Shown piece after piece: positions 30,144 to 38,677 of a stretch of 64,000 nt of DNA. Below the pieces are notes generated by a model. The model was not told the origin of the DNA, ran no database searches, and was given only the letters and a program-made list of their open reading frames with translations. This stretch comes from Amycolatopsis circi (GTDB taxonomy: Bacteria > Actinomycetota > Actinomycetes > Mycobacteriales > Pseudonocardiaceae), in contig NZ_PQIA01000039.1 in assembly GCF_003385235.1 (NCBI RefSeq), positions 1-64,000 of the forward strand, given 5' to 3'. A program made the translations under genes and the position numbers. Position 1 is the first letter of the stretch. The number at the start of each line of letters is the position of its first letter.

Positions 30144-30170
30144 TGTCGAAGCCGCGCGGACGGCTTCGAC
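30144..30170. promoter_or_regulatory. Bidirectional ECF-type promoter in an inverted repeat
   Basis: A perfect 10-bp inverted repeat (GTCGAAGCCG with its complement, 6-nt centre) lies between the divergent DGPF and NTF2-like genes. On the plus strand it reads TGTCGA-N17-CGAC, and on the minus strand CGTCGA-N17-CGAC, close to the -35/-10 motif reported for ECF42 sigma factors. Transcript starts would give leaders of about 30 nt to each gene. Confidence 0.6.
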
Positions 30171-30211
30171 GTCCCGGACGTACGAACCATCCGGGAAAAG
30201 GAGAACACAGA

Positions 30212-30634
30212 ATGTCCGAGAACGAGATCCGCGACCTGCTGGCCGAGCGCACCGCCGCGATGCACGCGAAGGACGCGCAACGGGTCGTTGCGAGCTACAC
30301 CGAGAAGGCGGTCAAGTTCGACCTCGCCCCGCCGCTGCGCACGACCGGCGCTTCCGCGGAGTATGTCTCGCAGTGGTTCGGCACCTTCGACGGACCGATT
30401 TCCTACACCTACCACGACGAGGAGATCACCGTGTCCGGCGATCTCGCGGTGGTGGCAGCGCTGGCGAAGCTGACCGCGACGCCGCAGGGGCAGAGCGAGT
30501 CGTTCACCCTCTGGCTCCGCGCCACGTTTGCCTTGCAGCGCACGGAAAACGGCTGGCTGATCGCGCACGAGCACGTTTCGACGCCGTTCCACATGGACGG
30601 TTCGTTCCGCGCCGCTGTCGACCTCCAGCCCTGA
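30212..30634 (+). CDS. NTF2-like (SnoaL/DUF4440-type) protein
   Basis: This 140-residue protein has the NTF2 fold: N-terminal helices (AERTAAMHAKDAQRVVASYTE) and curved beta-sheet strands ending in WLIAHEHVSTPFHM, near the pattern of ketosteroid-isomerase-like YybH proteins. Such proteins are small-molecule binding or isomerase-like domains. Its start has an AAAGGAG site. It is divergent from the ECF/DGPF operon and probably under the same sigma factor, so it is likely part of that regulon. The exact reaction is unknown. Confidence 0.85.
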   Translation: MSENEIRDLLAERTAAMHAKDAQRVVASYTEKAVKFDLAPPLRTTGASAEYVSQWFGTFDGPISYTYHDEEITVSGDLAVVAALAKLTATPQGQSESFTLWLRATFALQRTENGWLIAHEHVSTPFHMDGSFRAAVDLQP

Positions 30635-30636
30635 AA

Positions 30637-30691
30637 AGCCGTGAAGGACTCCTTGAGGGAATCTGATTCCCTCAAGGAGTCCTTCACGGAC
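30637..30691. repeat. 55-nt palindrome, family B, copy 2
   Basis: A perfect 25-bp stem (CCGTGAAGGACTCC... on both strands) surrounds a central T. It starts two bases after the NTF2-like stop and ends two bases before the stop of the convergent ABC ATPase gene, filling the whole gap. Confidence 0.9.
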
Positions 30692-30693
30692 GA

Positions 30694-31806
30694 TCAGAGG
30701 ATCTCGGCGGCCGAACCGACGTCCGGCGGGCCGAGGTCGGGGTTCAGCGCCCCGGCGTCGACCAGTTCCACCTCGACCTTGTGCGGCTGGATCCGCCCGT
30801 CGCGGATGTCCTCCGCGTAGTGGCACGCCACCCGGTGGCCGGCGCCGATCTCGCGCAGCTGCGGGCGATCGGTGTCGCACAGGCTTTCCTGCTTCCACGG
30901 GCACCGCGTGTGGAAGCGGCAGCCCGACGGCGGATTGGCCGGCGAAGGTAGGTCGCCGGCGAGCAGGATCTGCTCGCGGCTGTCCTCCACCACCGGGTCC
31001 GGCACCGGGATCGCCGACAGCAACGCGCGCGTGTACGGGTGCAGCGGGTTCTGGTACAGCTCTTCCGACGTCGTCTCCTCGACCAGCGCGCCGAGGTACA
31101 TCACACCGATCCGGTCGGAGATGTGCCGGACCACCGCGAGGTCGTGCGCGATCACCACGTAGGTGAGACCGAGCTTCTCCTGCAGATCCTCCAGCAGGTT
31201 CACCACCTGCGCCTGCACCGAAACGTCCAACGCGGACACCGGTTCGTCGGCGACGATCAGGTCCGGCTCCACCGACAGCGCCCGCGCGATGCCGATGCGC
31301 TGACGCTGACCGCCGGAGAACTCGTGCGGGTACTTCCGCAGCGACGTCTCCGGGAGACCGACCGCGCTCAGCAGTTCGCGCAGCCGGGCGGCGGTGGATT
31401 CCTTGTCCTTGTCCAGGCCGTGCGCGCGCATCCCCTCGACGAGGATCGACTCGACCGACTGGCGCGGGTCCAGGCTCGACATCGGGTCCTGGAAGATCAT
31501 CTGCATCCGCCGCCGCGCCTTGCGCAACTGCTCGCCCTTGAGCTTCGCGACGTCGGTGCCGTCGAAGACGACCTTGCCGTCGGTCGGCTCGTTGAGCCGC
31601 AGGATCGCGCGGCCGAGCGTCGACTTGCCGCAGCCGGATTCGCCGACCAGGCCGTAGGTTTCGCCTTGGCGGATCGACAGGTCGACCCCGTCCACCGCGT
31701 ACACGTGGCCCACCGTGCGGTCCACGACGATGCCGCGCTTGATCGGGAAGTGCACCTTGAGGCCGGTGACCTCGAGCAGCACCTCGTCGGTGTTCGCCAC
31801 CGTCAT
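30694..31806 (-). CDS. Oligopeptide ABC transporter ATPase (OppF/DppF-type)
   Basis: This 370-residue protein is an ABC ATPase of the peptide importer group, with Walker A GESGCGKS at 55-62, signature [15 protein letters not shown], Walker B LIVADEP and the H-loop AHDLAVV. The C-terminal oligo_HPY domain has the four Cys context [17 protein letters not shown] that in OppD/DppD-type proteins binds an iron-sulfur cluster. It energises uptake through the two permeases upstream. Its ATG overlaps the stop of the preceding ATPase by four bases, and it is the last gene of the operon, ended by a 55-nt palindrome. Confidence 0.93.
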   Translation of the reverse strand: MTVANTDEVLLEVTGLKVHFPIKRGIVVDRTVGHVYAVDGVDLSIRQGETYGLVGESGCGKSTLGRAILRLNEPTDGKVVFDGTDVAKLKGEQLRKARRRMQMIFQDPMSSLDPRQSVESILVEGMRAHGLDKDKESTAARLRELLSAVGLPETSLRKYPHEFSGGQRQRIGIARALSVEPDLIVADEPVSALDVSVQAQVVNLLEDLQEKLGLTYVVIAHDLAVVRHISDRIGVMYLGALVEETTSEELYQNPLHPYTRALLSAIPVPDPVVEDSREQILLAGDLPSPANPPSGCRFHTRCPWKQESLCDTDRPQLREIGAGHRVACHYAEDIRDGRIQPHKVEVELVDAGALNPDLGPPDVGSAAEIL

Positions 31807-32798
31807 CGGGTTCCTCCTCCTGCCGCCACGGCGGGTTGCACCGGGTTGTGGCAGCGCAGCAAGCCGTTCCGGTCGGGAACCAGCTCCGGCGAATTCTCCA
31901 GGCAGGCCGCCACCGCGTTCGGGCAGCGCGGCGCGAACGCGCAACCGCCGTCCCACGGGATGTTGTCGGCCACCGAACCGCGGATCGGCACCAGCTTCTC
32001 GCCGCGGCCCTCGTCGAGCCGCGGGATCGAGGCCAGCAGGCCGTGCGTGTACGGGTGCCGCGGCTGCGCGAACAGCGAATGCCGCTCCTGGCGCTCCACG
32101 ATGCGGCCGCCGTAAAGCACGTTGACCTCGTCGCAGAGCCCGGCGACGACGCCGAGGTCGTGCGTGATCATCACCAGCGCGGTTCCGGTGTCCTGCACCA
32201 GTTCCCGCAGCAGGGCGAGGATCTGCGCCTGGATCGTCACGTCGAGCGCGGTGGTCGGCTCGTCCGCGATGAGCAGCCGCGGACGGCACGCCAGCGCGAT
32301 CGCGATCAGCGCGCGCTGGCGCATCCCGCCGGAAAGCTGGTGCGGGTACTCGGAAAGCCGCCGCGTCGGGTCGGGAATGCCGACCTTGTCGAGCAGTTCC
32401 GCCGCTTCGATCCGCGCCTTCTTGCGCGGCATGTCGCGGTGGCGCTCCAGCACCTCGGTGATCTGCAGCCCGATCGGGATGACCGGGTTCAGCGAGGACA
32501 GCGGGTCCTGGAACACCATGCCGAGATCGCGGCCGCGCCGGTCGCGCATTTCGCGGTCGGACAGGGTCAGCAGGTCGGTGCCCTCGAAGCGCACCGAACC
32601 GCTGACGGTGTTGCCGCGCTTGGCGAGCAGCCGCATGATCGCGAGCGAGGTCACCGACTTGCCGCAGCCGGACTCGCCGACCAGCCCGACCGTCTGGCCG
32701 GGTTCGACGTCGAAACTCACGCCGTCGACCGCGGTGAACGGGCTTTCGCCGCGGCGCTGGAACACGACCTTCAGGTCGCGGACTTCGAGAAGTGCCAC
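31803..32798 (-). CDS. Oligopeptide ABC transporter ATPase (OppD/DppD-type)
   Basis: This 331-residue ABC ATPase has Walker A GESGCGKS at 41-48, signature [15 protein letters not shown], Walker [13 protein letters not shown] and H-loop THDLGVV, followed by the oligo_HPY domain with [16 protein letters not shown]. It forms the nucleotide-binding heterodimer with the next gene's product. The start is an ATG four bases after the stop of the permease gene upstream, and its own stop overlaps the downstream start. Confidence 0.93.
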   Translation of the reverse strand: MALLEVRDLKVVFQRRGESPFTAVDGVSFDVEPGQTVGLVGESGCGKSVTSLAIMRLLAKRGNTVSGSVRFEGTDLLTLSDREMRDRRGRDLGMVFQDPLSSLNPVIPIGLQITEVLERHRDMPRKKARIEAAELLDKVGIPDPTRRLSEYPHQLSGGMRQRALIAIALACRPRLLIADEPTTALDVTIQAQILALLRELVQDTGTALVMITHDLGVVAGLCDEVNVLYGGRIVERQERHSLFAQPRHPYTHGLLASIPRLDEGRGEKLVPIRGSVADNIPWDGGCAFAPRCPNAVAACLENSPELVPDRNGLLRCHNPVQPAVAAGGGTR

Positions 32799-32802
32799 GG
32801 GG

Positions 32803-33738
32803 TCACCGCCGGTTCTTCGGGTCGAGGGCTTCGCGGAGGGACTCGCCGAGCAACGTGAACCCGAGCGCCACGATGATGATCGCGATCGCCGGGTAAACCG
32901 CCAGTTCGGGCCGGATGTCGAGGAAGTGCTGGGAGGCGTTGCCCAGCATCAATCCCCACTCCGCGCGGGTCGGGTCCGGGTCGCCGAGACCGAGGAACGA
33001 CAGCGCCGCGGCCTCCAGGATCGCGGTCGCCAGGGTCAGCGTCGCCTGCACGATCACCGGGCCGAGCGAGTTCGGCAGCATGTGCCGGAACACGATCGTC
33101 GTCCGCTTCACGCCGAGCGACGTCGCCGCCAGCACGTGGTCCGCCTCGCGCTGGGCGAGCATCGAACCGCGCAGCAGCCGGGCGAAAATCGGCACGCCGA
33201 TGATCGACACCGCGATGATCACCGTCCACTGGCTCGGCTTCGCGAACAGCGCCGCGACCGAAATCGCCAGCAGCAGCGAGGGAAACGCCAGCAGCACGTC
33301 GACCAGTCGCATGAGGACGGTGTCGACCCAGCCGCCGAACGCGCCCGCGAGGCCGCCGATGAGCGCGCCGAGCAGTACGCCGATCACCGTGGCGAGCACG
33401 CCGACCAGCAGCGTCTGCTGTGCGCCGATGAGCAGCCGGGACAGGAAATCGCGGCCGAAATCGTCGACGCCGAACGGGAAACCGGGCTGTGCGCCCGGGA
33501 TGATGCCCCGGCCGAGAATGACCTGGTCTTGCAGATACCGGACCTGCGGGTCCTTCGGCGCGAGCAGCGGCGCGAAAATCGCCAGCAGCAGGAACAGCAG
33601 GGTGATCACGCCGCCGACGATCGCGACCGGGCTGCGCACCATCCGGCGCAGCGCCTCGGCGCCGAGGCTCCGCCCGCCCGCCGACGCCGCGGCGAGCTTG
33701 TCGATCGGCTCTTTCTTCTTGTTCAGCAGAGTGTTCAC
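32803..33738 (-). CDS. Oligopeptide ABC transporter permease (OppC/DppC-type)
   Basis: This 311-residue permease has an N-terminal OppC_N segment with a first membrane helix (about 37-60), a long loop with FPFGVDDFGRDFLSRLLIGA, and five more helices. The EAA-loop that docks the ATPase reads EADHVLAATSLGVKRTTIVFR near 197-217, slightly divergent from the consensus. The start is a GTG overlapping the upstream permease stop by four bases (GTGA). Confidence 0.93.
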   Translation of the reverse strand: MNTLLNKKKEPIDKLAAASAGGRSLGAEALRRMVRSPVAIVGGVITLLFLLLAIFAPLLAPKDPQVRYLQDQVILGRGIIPGAQPGFPFGVDDFGRDFLSRLLIGAQQTLLVGVLATVIGVLLGALIGGLAGAFGGWVDTVLMRLVDVLLAFPSLLLAISVAALFAKPSQWTVIIAVSIIGVPIFARLLRGSMLAQREADHVLAATSLGVKRTTIVFRHMLPNSLGPVIVQATLTLATAILEAAALSFLGLGDPDPTRAEWGLMLGNASQHFLDIRPELAVYPAIAIIIVALGFTLLGESLREALDPKNRR

Positions 33739-34736
33739 CGCACACGCACCCTCGGGTCGATGAGCCCGTAAGAAATATCCACGAGCATGTTCACGAGCAC
33801 GTAGACCAGTGCCCCGAGAAGCAGCAGCGCCTGCAGCCGCGGGTAGTCCCGCTTGTCGATCCCTTCCGCCAGAAGGAATCCGAGGCCGCGGAAGTTGAAC
33901 ACTCGCTCGGTCAGCACGGCGCCGCCGAGCAGCGCGCCGGTCTGCAGGCCGATCGTGGTGATCACCGGCAGCAGGGCGTTGCGCAGCACGTGCCGCTGGC
34001 GGACCACGGGCTGGGTGAGGCCCTTGGAGTTCGCGGTGCGGATGAAGTCCTCATTGAACACGTCGAGCACCGACGCGCGGGTGATCCGGGTGATCACCGC
34101 GAGCGGAATGGTGGCGAGCGCCAGCGCGGGAAGAATGAGGTGCTTGATCGCGTCCCAGACCGCGTCCCATTCGCCGGTCAGCATTCCGTCGAGAAGGGCG
34201 AAATGCGTGACGACGGTGGCGTCGATGCCGGGAGCCTGCCTGCCTTGCGACGGCAAGCCGAGCGGCGTGGAAAGCAGGTCCTGCATCATGTAGCCGAGGA
34301 AGAAGATCGGCACCGCGACACCGACCAGCGTCAGCACGATGATGACGTTGTCGACGATCTGGCCGCGGAACCGGGCGGCGAGATAGCCGAACGAAATGCC
34401 GGCCACCACGGCGATGATCATCGCCGTGACGCCCAGTTCAATGGTGGCGGGAAGGAACGTGCCGATCTCCGACATCACCGGCCGGGACGACACGAGCGAA
34501 TTGCCGAAATCCCCGGTGATCGCGCGGCCGAGGAATTTGAAGTACTGCACGAAAATCGGCTGGTCGAGGCCGAGCACGTGGTTCAGGTTCGCCAGTTTTT
34601 CCGGAGTCGCCTTGTCCCCGAGCAGAGCGGACGCGGGACCGCCGGGGAGGGAGCGCAACCAGGCGAACACCAGGATGGACAGGATGAGGAGCGTCGGGAT
34701 CGCTTGTAGCAGCCGACGCACGAGAAAACGGAGCAC
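33735..34736 (-). CDS. Oligopeptide ABC transporter permease (OppB/DppB-type)
   Basis: This 333-residue permease opens with the family's MLRFLVRRLLQAIPTLL first helix and has five further helices. The ATPase-docking loop is seen near DFIRTANSKGLTQPVVRQRHVLRNAL. It pairs with the OppC-type protein in the import channel. The start is a GTG at 34736. A 13-bp hairpin lies between this gene and the upstream binding-protein gene, which would lower permease levels compared with the binding protein. Confidence 0.92.
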   Translation of the reverse strand: MLRFLVRRLLQAIPTLLILSILVFAWLRSLPGGPASALLGDKATPEKLANLNHVLGLDQPIFVQYFKFLGRAITGDFGNSLVSSRPVMSEIGTFLPATIELGVTAMIIAVVAGISFGYLAARFRGQIVDNVIIVLTLVGVAVPIFFLGYMMQDLLSTPLGLPSQGRQAPGIDATVVTHFALLDGMLTGEWDAVWDAIKHLILPALALATIPLAVITRITRASVLDVFNEDFIRTANSKGLTQPVVRQRHVLRNALLPVITTIGLQTGALLGGAVLTERVFNFRGLGFLLAEGIDKRDYPRLQALLLLGALVYVLVNMLVDISYGLIDPRVRVR

Positions 34737-34767
34737 GAGTAGTCCTTTGCGTACAGCCCGGGAACGA

Positions 34768-34803
34768 GGCCAAGGGCAGGCGCGGTAGCACCTGCCCTTG
34801 GCC
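34768..34803 (-). terminator. Intra-operon hairpin between binding protein and permease genes
   Basis: GGCCAAGGGCAGG pairs perfectly with its complement (13 bp, 10-nt loop). It sits 20 bp after the oppA-like stop and 31 bp before the permease start, without a T-tract. It may act as a partial terminator or protect the upstream mRNA. Confidence 0.7.
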
Positions 34804-34823
34804 TGGCTGCTCAGTGGAGCACG

Positions 34824-36515
34824 TCAGCCGATCGTGACGTTGTCGAAGCGTTCGTCGGTAAGCGGGCTGGCCACCACGCCCTTGATCTTCGGGCCGACCA
34901 CGATCGCCGGCGTCGGGTAGGCGATCGGGATGGCGGGCAGGTACTCCATGATCTTCTTGTTGGCTTCCTGGTACGCCTTGGTGTGCGCGTCGCCGGCGGG
35001 CGCGGCGTCCGCGTCGGCGAGAGCCTTGAAGATGCCCTGGTTGTTCTGGTCGGTGAGGCCGAACTCCGGCTTCGGGCGGCCGAAGAAGGTGCCGACGAAG
35101 TTGCCCGCGTCGTTGTAGTCACCGGTCCAGCCGAGCAGGTGGATGTCCTGCTTGCTGTTCTGCTGCACGTCGTCCTTGTACCCGCCGTTCCACGACTCGG
35201 CGACCGGCTGCACGTTGATGCCGATGGCCTTCAGATCCTCGGAGATCGCGGTGTAGGTGTCGGCCGGGTTCGGCATGTAGGGCCGGGTGACCTCGGTCGG
35301 GTAGTAGAACTTGAGGGTCAGGCCCTCGGCGCCGGCTTCCTTCAGGAGCTGCTTGGCGCGTTCCTTGTCGTACGGGTACTTGGTCACGTCGTCGGTGTAG
35401 CCGGAGATCGCCTTCGGCACGAACTCGGTCGCGACCTCGGAGCCCTCGGCCAGCTTGGAGCGCACGAACTGCTCGCGGTTGATGCCGTAGGCCAGCGCCT
35501 GGCGGACCTTGGGGTTCGCCAGCTTCGCGCCGTTGGGGCCGCCCTGGTTGATGCCGAGGTAGAGCACGTTGAACGACGGGCGGATCAGCACCTGCTCGCC
35601 GTCGTTGCGCAGCAGGCCGTAGTCGGCGGGGGCCGGGAAGTCGTACCCGTTGATGTCGCCGGCCTTGAGCGCCTGCTTGCGGGCGTTCTCGTCCGGGATC
35701 ACCTTGAACACGAGCTTGTCCAGCTTCGCGGGCTGCGGCATCGTGCTGGTGTCGTTGCGCACCAAGGTGATCTGGCCGTTGCCCTGGTCCCAGCCCTCGA
35801 ACTTGAAGGGGCCGGTGCCGGTCGGGTGCTTGTAGCCGTACTCCGGATACGTGATCGACGTGCCGGAGCCGGTGACCTTGTCCGCGTTGTACTTCTGCAG
35901 CGCGGTGGGGCTCTGGATCGCGAACGACGGCAGCGTGAACGCGGCCGGGAAGGCGCCCTTCGCGCGGGTCAGGTTCAGAACCGCGGTGTGGTCGTCCTTC
36001 GCCTCGCAGTTCTTGTAGACCGGCTGGCCCTTGGTGGTGCCCTCGTTGTTCGCGAAGCCCTCGAAGACGTCGCCGTAGTAGATCATCTGGCTCTGGGCGG
36101 TGGCGCCCTTCATGTTGTACCAGCGATCGAAGTTGAAGCAGACGGCCTTCGCGTCGAACGCCGTGCCGTCGCTGAACTTCACGCCCTGCTTGAGGTCGAA
36201 CGTCCAGGTCTTGCCGTCGTTGCTCGACGTCCACTTCGTGGCGAGCGACGGGGCCAGGTCGGCGGTGCCCGGCTTGTTCTGGATCAGCGTGTCCAGCATC
36301 TGCCGGGTGATCCGGAACGTCTCGCCCTCGTCGTTGAAGATCGGGTCGAACATCTTCGGGTTGCCGGTGTTGCCGAAGACCATGGTGCCCCCGGAACCAC
36401 CGCCTCCGGACTCGTCGCGCTTCGATTCCGCGCACGCGGACAGCGAGACCGCGAGCGCGCCCGCGAGTCCGATCAGAGCTGCCCGGCGTGTTCGGGTCAG
36501 CCGCAATTGCTGCAT
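34824..36515 (-). CDS. Peptide ABC transporter substrate-binding lipoprotein
   Basis: This 563-residue lipoprotein (lipobox LSAC, Cys28) is an SBP_bac_5 family extracellular binding protein for peptides. The family signature near the N-terminus is seen as NPKMFDPIFNDEGETFRITRQMLDTL, and the internal WTFDLKQGVKFSDGTAFDAKAV is typical of OppA/DppA. It captures peptides at the membrane face for the OppB/OppC-type channel. The ATG at 36515 has an AAGGGGTG site. It is the first gene of the operon, which lacks duplicated binding proteins. Confidence 0.94.
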   Translation of the reverse strand: MQQLRLTRTRRAALIGLAGALAVSLSACAESKRDESGGGGSGGTMVFGNTGNPKMFDPIFNDEGETFRITRQMLDTLIQNKPGTADLAPSLATKWTSSNDGKTWTFDLKQGVKFSDGTAFDAKAVCFNFDRWYNMKGATAQSQMIYYGDVFEGFANNEGTTKGQPVYKNCEAKDDHTAVLNLTRAKGAFPAAFTLPSFAIQSPTALQKYNADKVTGSGTSITYPEYGYKHPTGTGPFKFEGWDQGNGQITLVRNDTSTMPQPAKLDKLVFKVIPDENARKQALKAGDINGYDFPAPADYGLLRNDGEQVLIRPSFNVLYLGINQGGPNGAKLANPKVRQALAYGINREQFVRSKLAEGSEVATEFVPKAISGYTDDVTKYPYDKERAKQLLKEAGAEGLTLKFYYPTEVTRPYMPNPADTYTAISEDLKAIGINVQPVAESWNGGYKDDVQQNSKQDIHLLGWTGDYNDAGNFVGTFFGRPKPEFGLTDQNNQGIFKALADADAAPAGDAHTKAYQEANKKIMEYLPAIPIAYPTPAIVVGPKIKGVVASPLTDERFDNVTIG

Positions 36516-36942
36516 CTGGCACCCCTTGGGAATGTTCGGTGTCTCGAAATTCACCGTCGGCGGTCAGTTCGGGAAGAACCAGTGCGATCGGTGTGTCCGG
36601 TGACACTAGCGGGAACTCGGCCCCCGCTTAAGCACGTGAGGTTACGATCGCGCTACGTAAGCCCCAAATTGACCGCAACGTGTCGGCAATTGTGCGCTCT
36701 GCGTAGCGAAATCTGCCGGTTTGGTACGTTGAGTGGCGGTTTGCTCACCCAGTTGGCCTAACGAGGCGGGTTGTCCGTTCCGGGTGCCGTGGATGTTCCG
36801 GAACCCTTGCGGCGGTCTGGCGAAGTTGCCCGCGAAGGACCTCGGAACAGCCCGAATTACTCGAGTTTTCCGTGCTCGCGCATTCCGCGCAATAGCCGCT
36901 TTCACTGGTCGCAAACCGATGTCGAGCAGGGATTCCGGTTGT
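36516..36942. other. 427-bp promoter region of the peptide transporter operon
   Basis: No gene is supported here. It separates the oppA-like gene from the end of the kinase gene on the same strand, so it should hold the operon's promoter. Part of it (36640-36760) is more A/T-rich than its surroundings, with CTTACGTAGCG and TTACGATCG stretches, but no clear operator was found. A 178-codon minus frame crossing it lacks any family character. Confidence 0.5.
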
Positions 36943-37419
36943 TCAGACCAGCTGGTCCGCCGCCTCGCGAGTGCCGTCGACAGCGAACCAGCCGCGTTCG
37001 AACAACTGCCAGCGCCGCAGTTCCGCCCGCGCCGCCTCGCCGTCCCGGGCGACTGCCCTGGACAACCGTTCAGCTTCGGTGCCGCCCTCGATCCAGCACA
37101 GCCGCGACAGCCGGGACCGCAGCGCCCGGCGTCCACTCGACACACCTTCCAGCACCAGCACCTCGGGCACCTCGACACGCACCAGCTCGCCGGGCCGCGG
37201 CGTGCCGGAGGTCCAGTCCACCCGGCGGTACTCGCCGGAATGACCCTTTGCCAGCGGCTTCAACACGCCTTCTTCCAGCTGCGGCCACCACGCGACAGGA
37301 TCGTCCCAAGTCGCGAAGGCGTCCGTACTGATCAGCACGGCGCGCGAACCGAGAGCTTCGACCGTCTCGGCGGCGAGAGTGGACTTCCCTGCCCCGGACG
37401 GACCGTCGATGGCGAGCAC
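36943..37419 (-). CDS. Uridine kinase-like P-loop protein
   Basis: This short P-loop kinase-like protein (158 residues from the chosen start) has Walker A DGPSGAGKS at 5-13, LISTDAFATWDDPVAWWP with the acidic Walker B-like residues, and VLVLEGVSSGRRALR. Actinobacterial proteins of this type are annotated as uridine kinases. The start is unsure. GTG at 37419 puts the P-loop almost at the N-terminus; a CTG at 37467, overlapping the upstream stop, would keep the whole first strand (VRVLAIDG). It follows the DUF2304 gene on the same strand and ends the glycan operon. Confidence 0.7.
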   Translation of the reverse strand: MLAIDGPSGAGKSTLAAETVEALGSRAVLISTDAFATWDDPVAWWPQLEEGVLKPLAKGHSGEYRRVDWTSGTPRPGELVRVEVPEVLVLEGVSSGRRALRSRLSRLCWIEGGTEAERLSRAVARDGEAARAELRRWQLFERGWFAVDGTREAADQLV

Positions 37420-37463
37420 TCGAACGCCGCCGAGCCGGGGCGGAGCGGCGAGCAGTGCGGAGA

Positions 37464-37901
37464 TCAGCGAGTGCGTGCCGGCCTCGCTTCGGGCAGGCCG
37501 TCCACGTTGTCCGGTGCGGACGTACGCTTCTCCAGCTCGGCGATGCGCGCTTCGAGAGCGCGCTGGGTGTCTTCGAGTTCGCAGCGCAGCAACGCCGTCT
37601 CCTCGACCGCGGTCCGCACCTTTTCTTCTAGCAGCCCGACCTCGGTCGAGAGCTGCAACGCAACCAGCGCGAGGACCACACCCGACAGGAAGAAGACGAA
37701 GTTCGACGGCGTTTCGACGCCGGTCAGGTGCGCCACGAAGTTCGCCACCGACGGCACCACAGCGAGGATCACGACACCAATGGCCACCACGAGCCAGATG
37801 GCGGCGTACTTCTCGCGCAGCTTGCGCCGCCGCATCATCTCGATGACGACGAACAACACGAGACACGCGATGACGATGCTCAGTACGCGCCAGCCTGCCA
37901 T
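37464..37901 (-). CDS. DUF2304-family membrane protein
   Basis: This 145-residue protein has three hydrophobic segments (about 5-22, 33-55, 68-88) and a C-terminal coiled coil (about 90-130, LLEEKVRTAVEETALLRCELED). DUF2304 proteins are frequently encoded beside GT2 dolichyl-phosphate-mannose-synthase-like enzymes, as here, and may anchor them to the membrane. The ATG starts 11 bp after the GT2 gene. Confidence 0.85.
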   Translation of the reverse strand: MAGWRVLSIVIACLVLFVVIEMMRRRKLREKYAAIWLVVAIGVVILAVVPSVANFVAHLTGVETPSNFVFFLSGVVLALVALQLSTEVGLLEEKVRTAVEETALLRCELEDTQRALEARIAELEKRTSAPDNVDGLPEARPARTR

Positions 37902-37912
37902 GGGAAGCCTTC

Positions 37913-38671
37913 CTACGCGGCGTCGGAAGAATCGACGGACGGACGACGGCGGACCAGGGCCAGCAGCAGAGCCAGCCCGGCGCGCCCCAGGTACACGGCG
38001 GATTTCCCCGGTGAATGACTTGGCGTGCCGCCCGCCCGCCGCCGCATCAGGACCGGGGTTTCCGCGATCGTGAGCTTCGCCCGGATCGCCACCACGAGCG
38101 CCTCGACCGTGTCGCCGAGGTACTCGGCCGGGTAGTACGCGGCGAAGAGCCGGATCGCGCGCGGCCCCATCGCCTTGAACCCGGATGTGACGTCGCTGAG
38201 CTTGTTCCCGGCCAGCTTGCTGAACACCAGAGACAGGACGACCATCGCGTACTTGCGCGGCCCGACCGCCCGGTACGCGCCCTTGCCCGCGAACCGGGAG
38301 CCGATCGCGATGTCGGCCCCCTCGTCGAGCAGCCGCAGCAGCGCGCCGACCTCGCCGGGGTCGTGCTGCCCGTCGGCGTCCACCTGGACCACGGCGTGGT
38401 AACCGTGCGCGACGGCGTAGCGGAACCCGGTCCGCATCGCACCGCCCACGCCGAGGTTCACCGGCAGCCGGGCCACCTTGGCTCCCGCCTCGCGGGCGAG
38501 TTCGGCCGTGCGGTCCCGCGAACCGTCGTCGACGACGAGCACGTCCATTCCCGGCAGCGACTGCTTGACCTGGGCGAGCACCGACGAAACGCTGTCCTGC
38601 TCATTGAGGGCAGGCATCACGATGAGCACGCGCCGGATGCTCACGGGTGTGCCGGAGGGCGCAGCGACCAT
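37913..38671 (-). CDS. GT2 family glycosyltransferase (dolichyl-P-Man synthase-like)
   Basis: This 252-residue GT-A fold protein has the UDP/GDP-sugar binding start RVLIVMPALNEQDSV and DVLVVDDGSRDRT, and the metal-binding QVDADGQHDP. The architecture without membrane helices in its core is that of polyprenyl-phosphate sugar synthases, which move a sugar to undecaprenyl or decaprenyl phosphate on the inner membrane face. The sugar is unknown. The stop lies 11 bp before DUF2304, which often accompanies this enzyme type, and the start lies 6 bp past the large membrane protein gene. Confidence 0.88.
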   Translation of the reverse strand: MVAAPSGTPVSIRRVLIVMPALNEQDSVSSVLAQVKQSLPGMDVLVVDDGSRDRTAELAREAGAKVARLPVNLGVGGAMRTGFRYAVAHGYHAVVQVDADGQHDPGEVGALLRLLDEGADIAIGSRFAGKGAYRAVGPRKYAMVVLSLVFSKLAGNKLSDVTSGFKAMGPRAIRLFAAYYPAEYLGDTVEALVVAIRAKLTIAETPVLMRRRAGGTPSHSPGKSAVYLGRAGLALLLALVRRRPSVDSSDAA

Positions 38672-38677
38672 GACCGC

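Noticed and set aside
36642-37178. 178-codon minus-strand frame overlapping the kinase gene
   Set aside because: It is in another frame of the kinase and the promoter region and has no family character.
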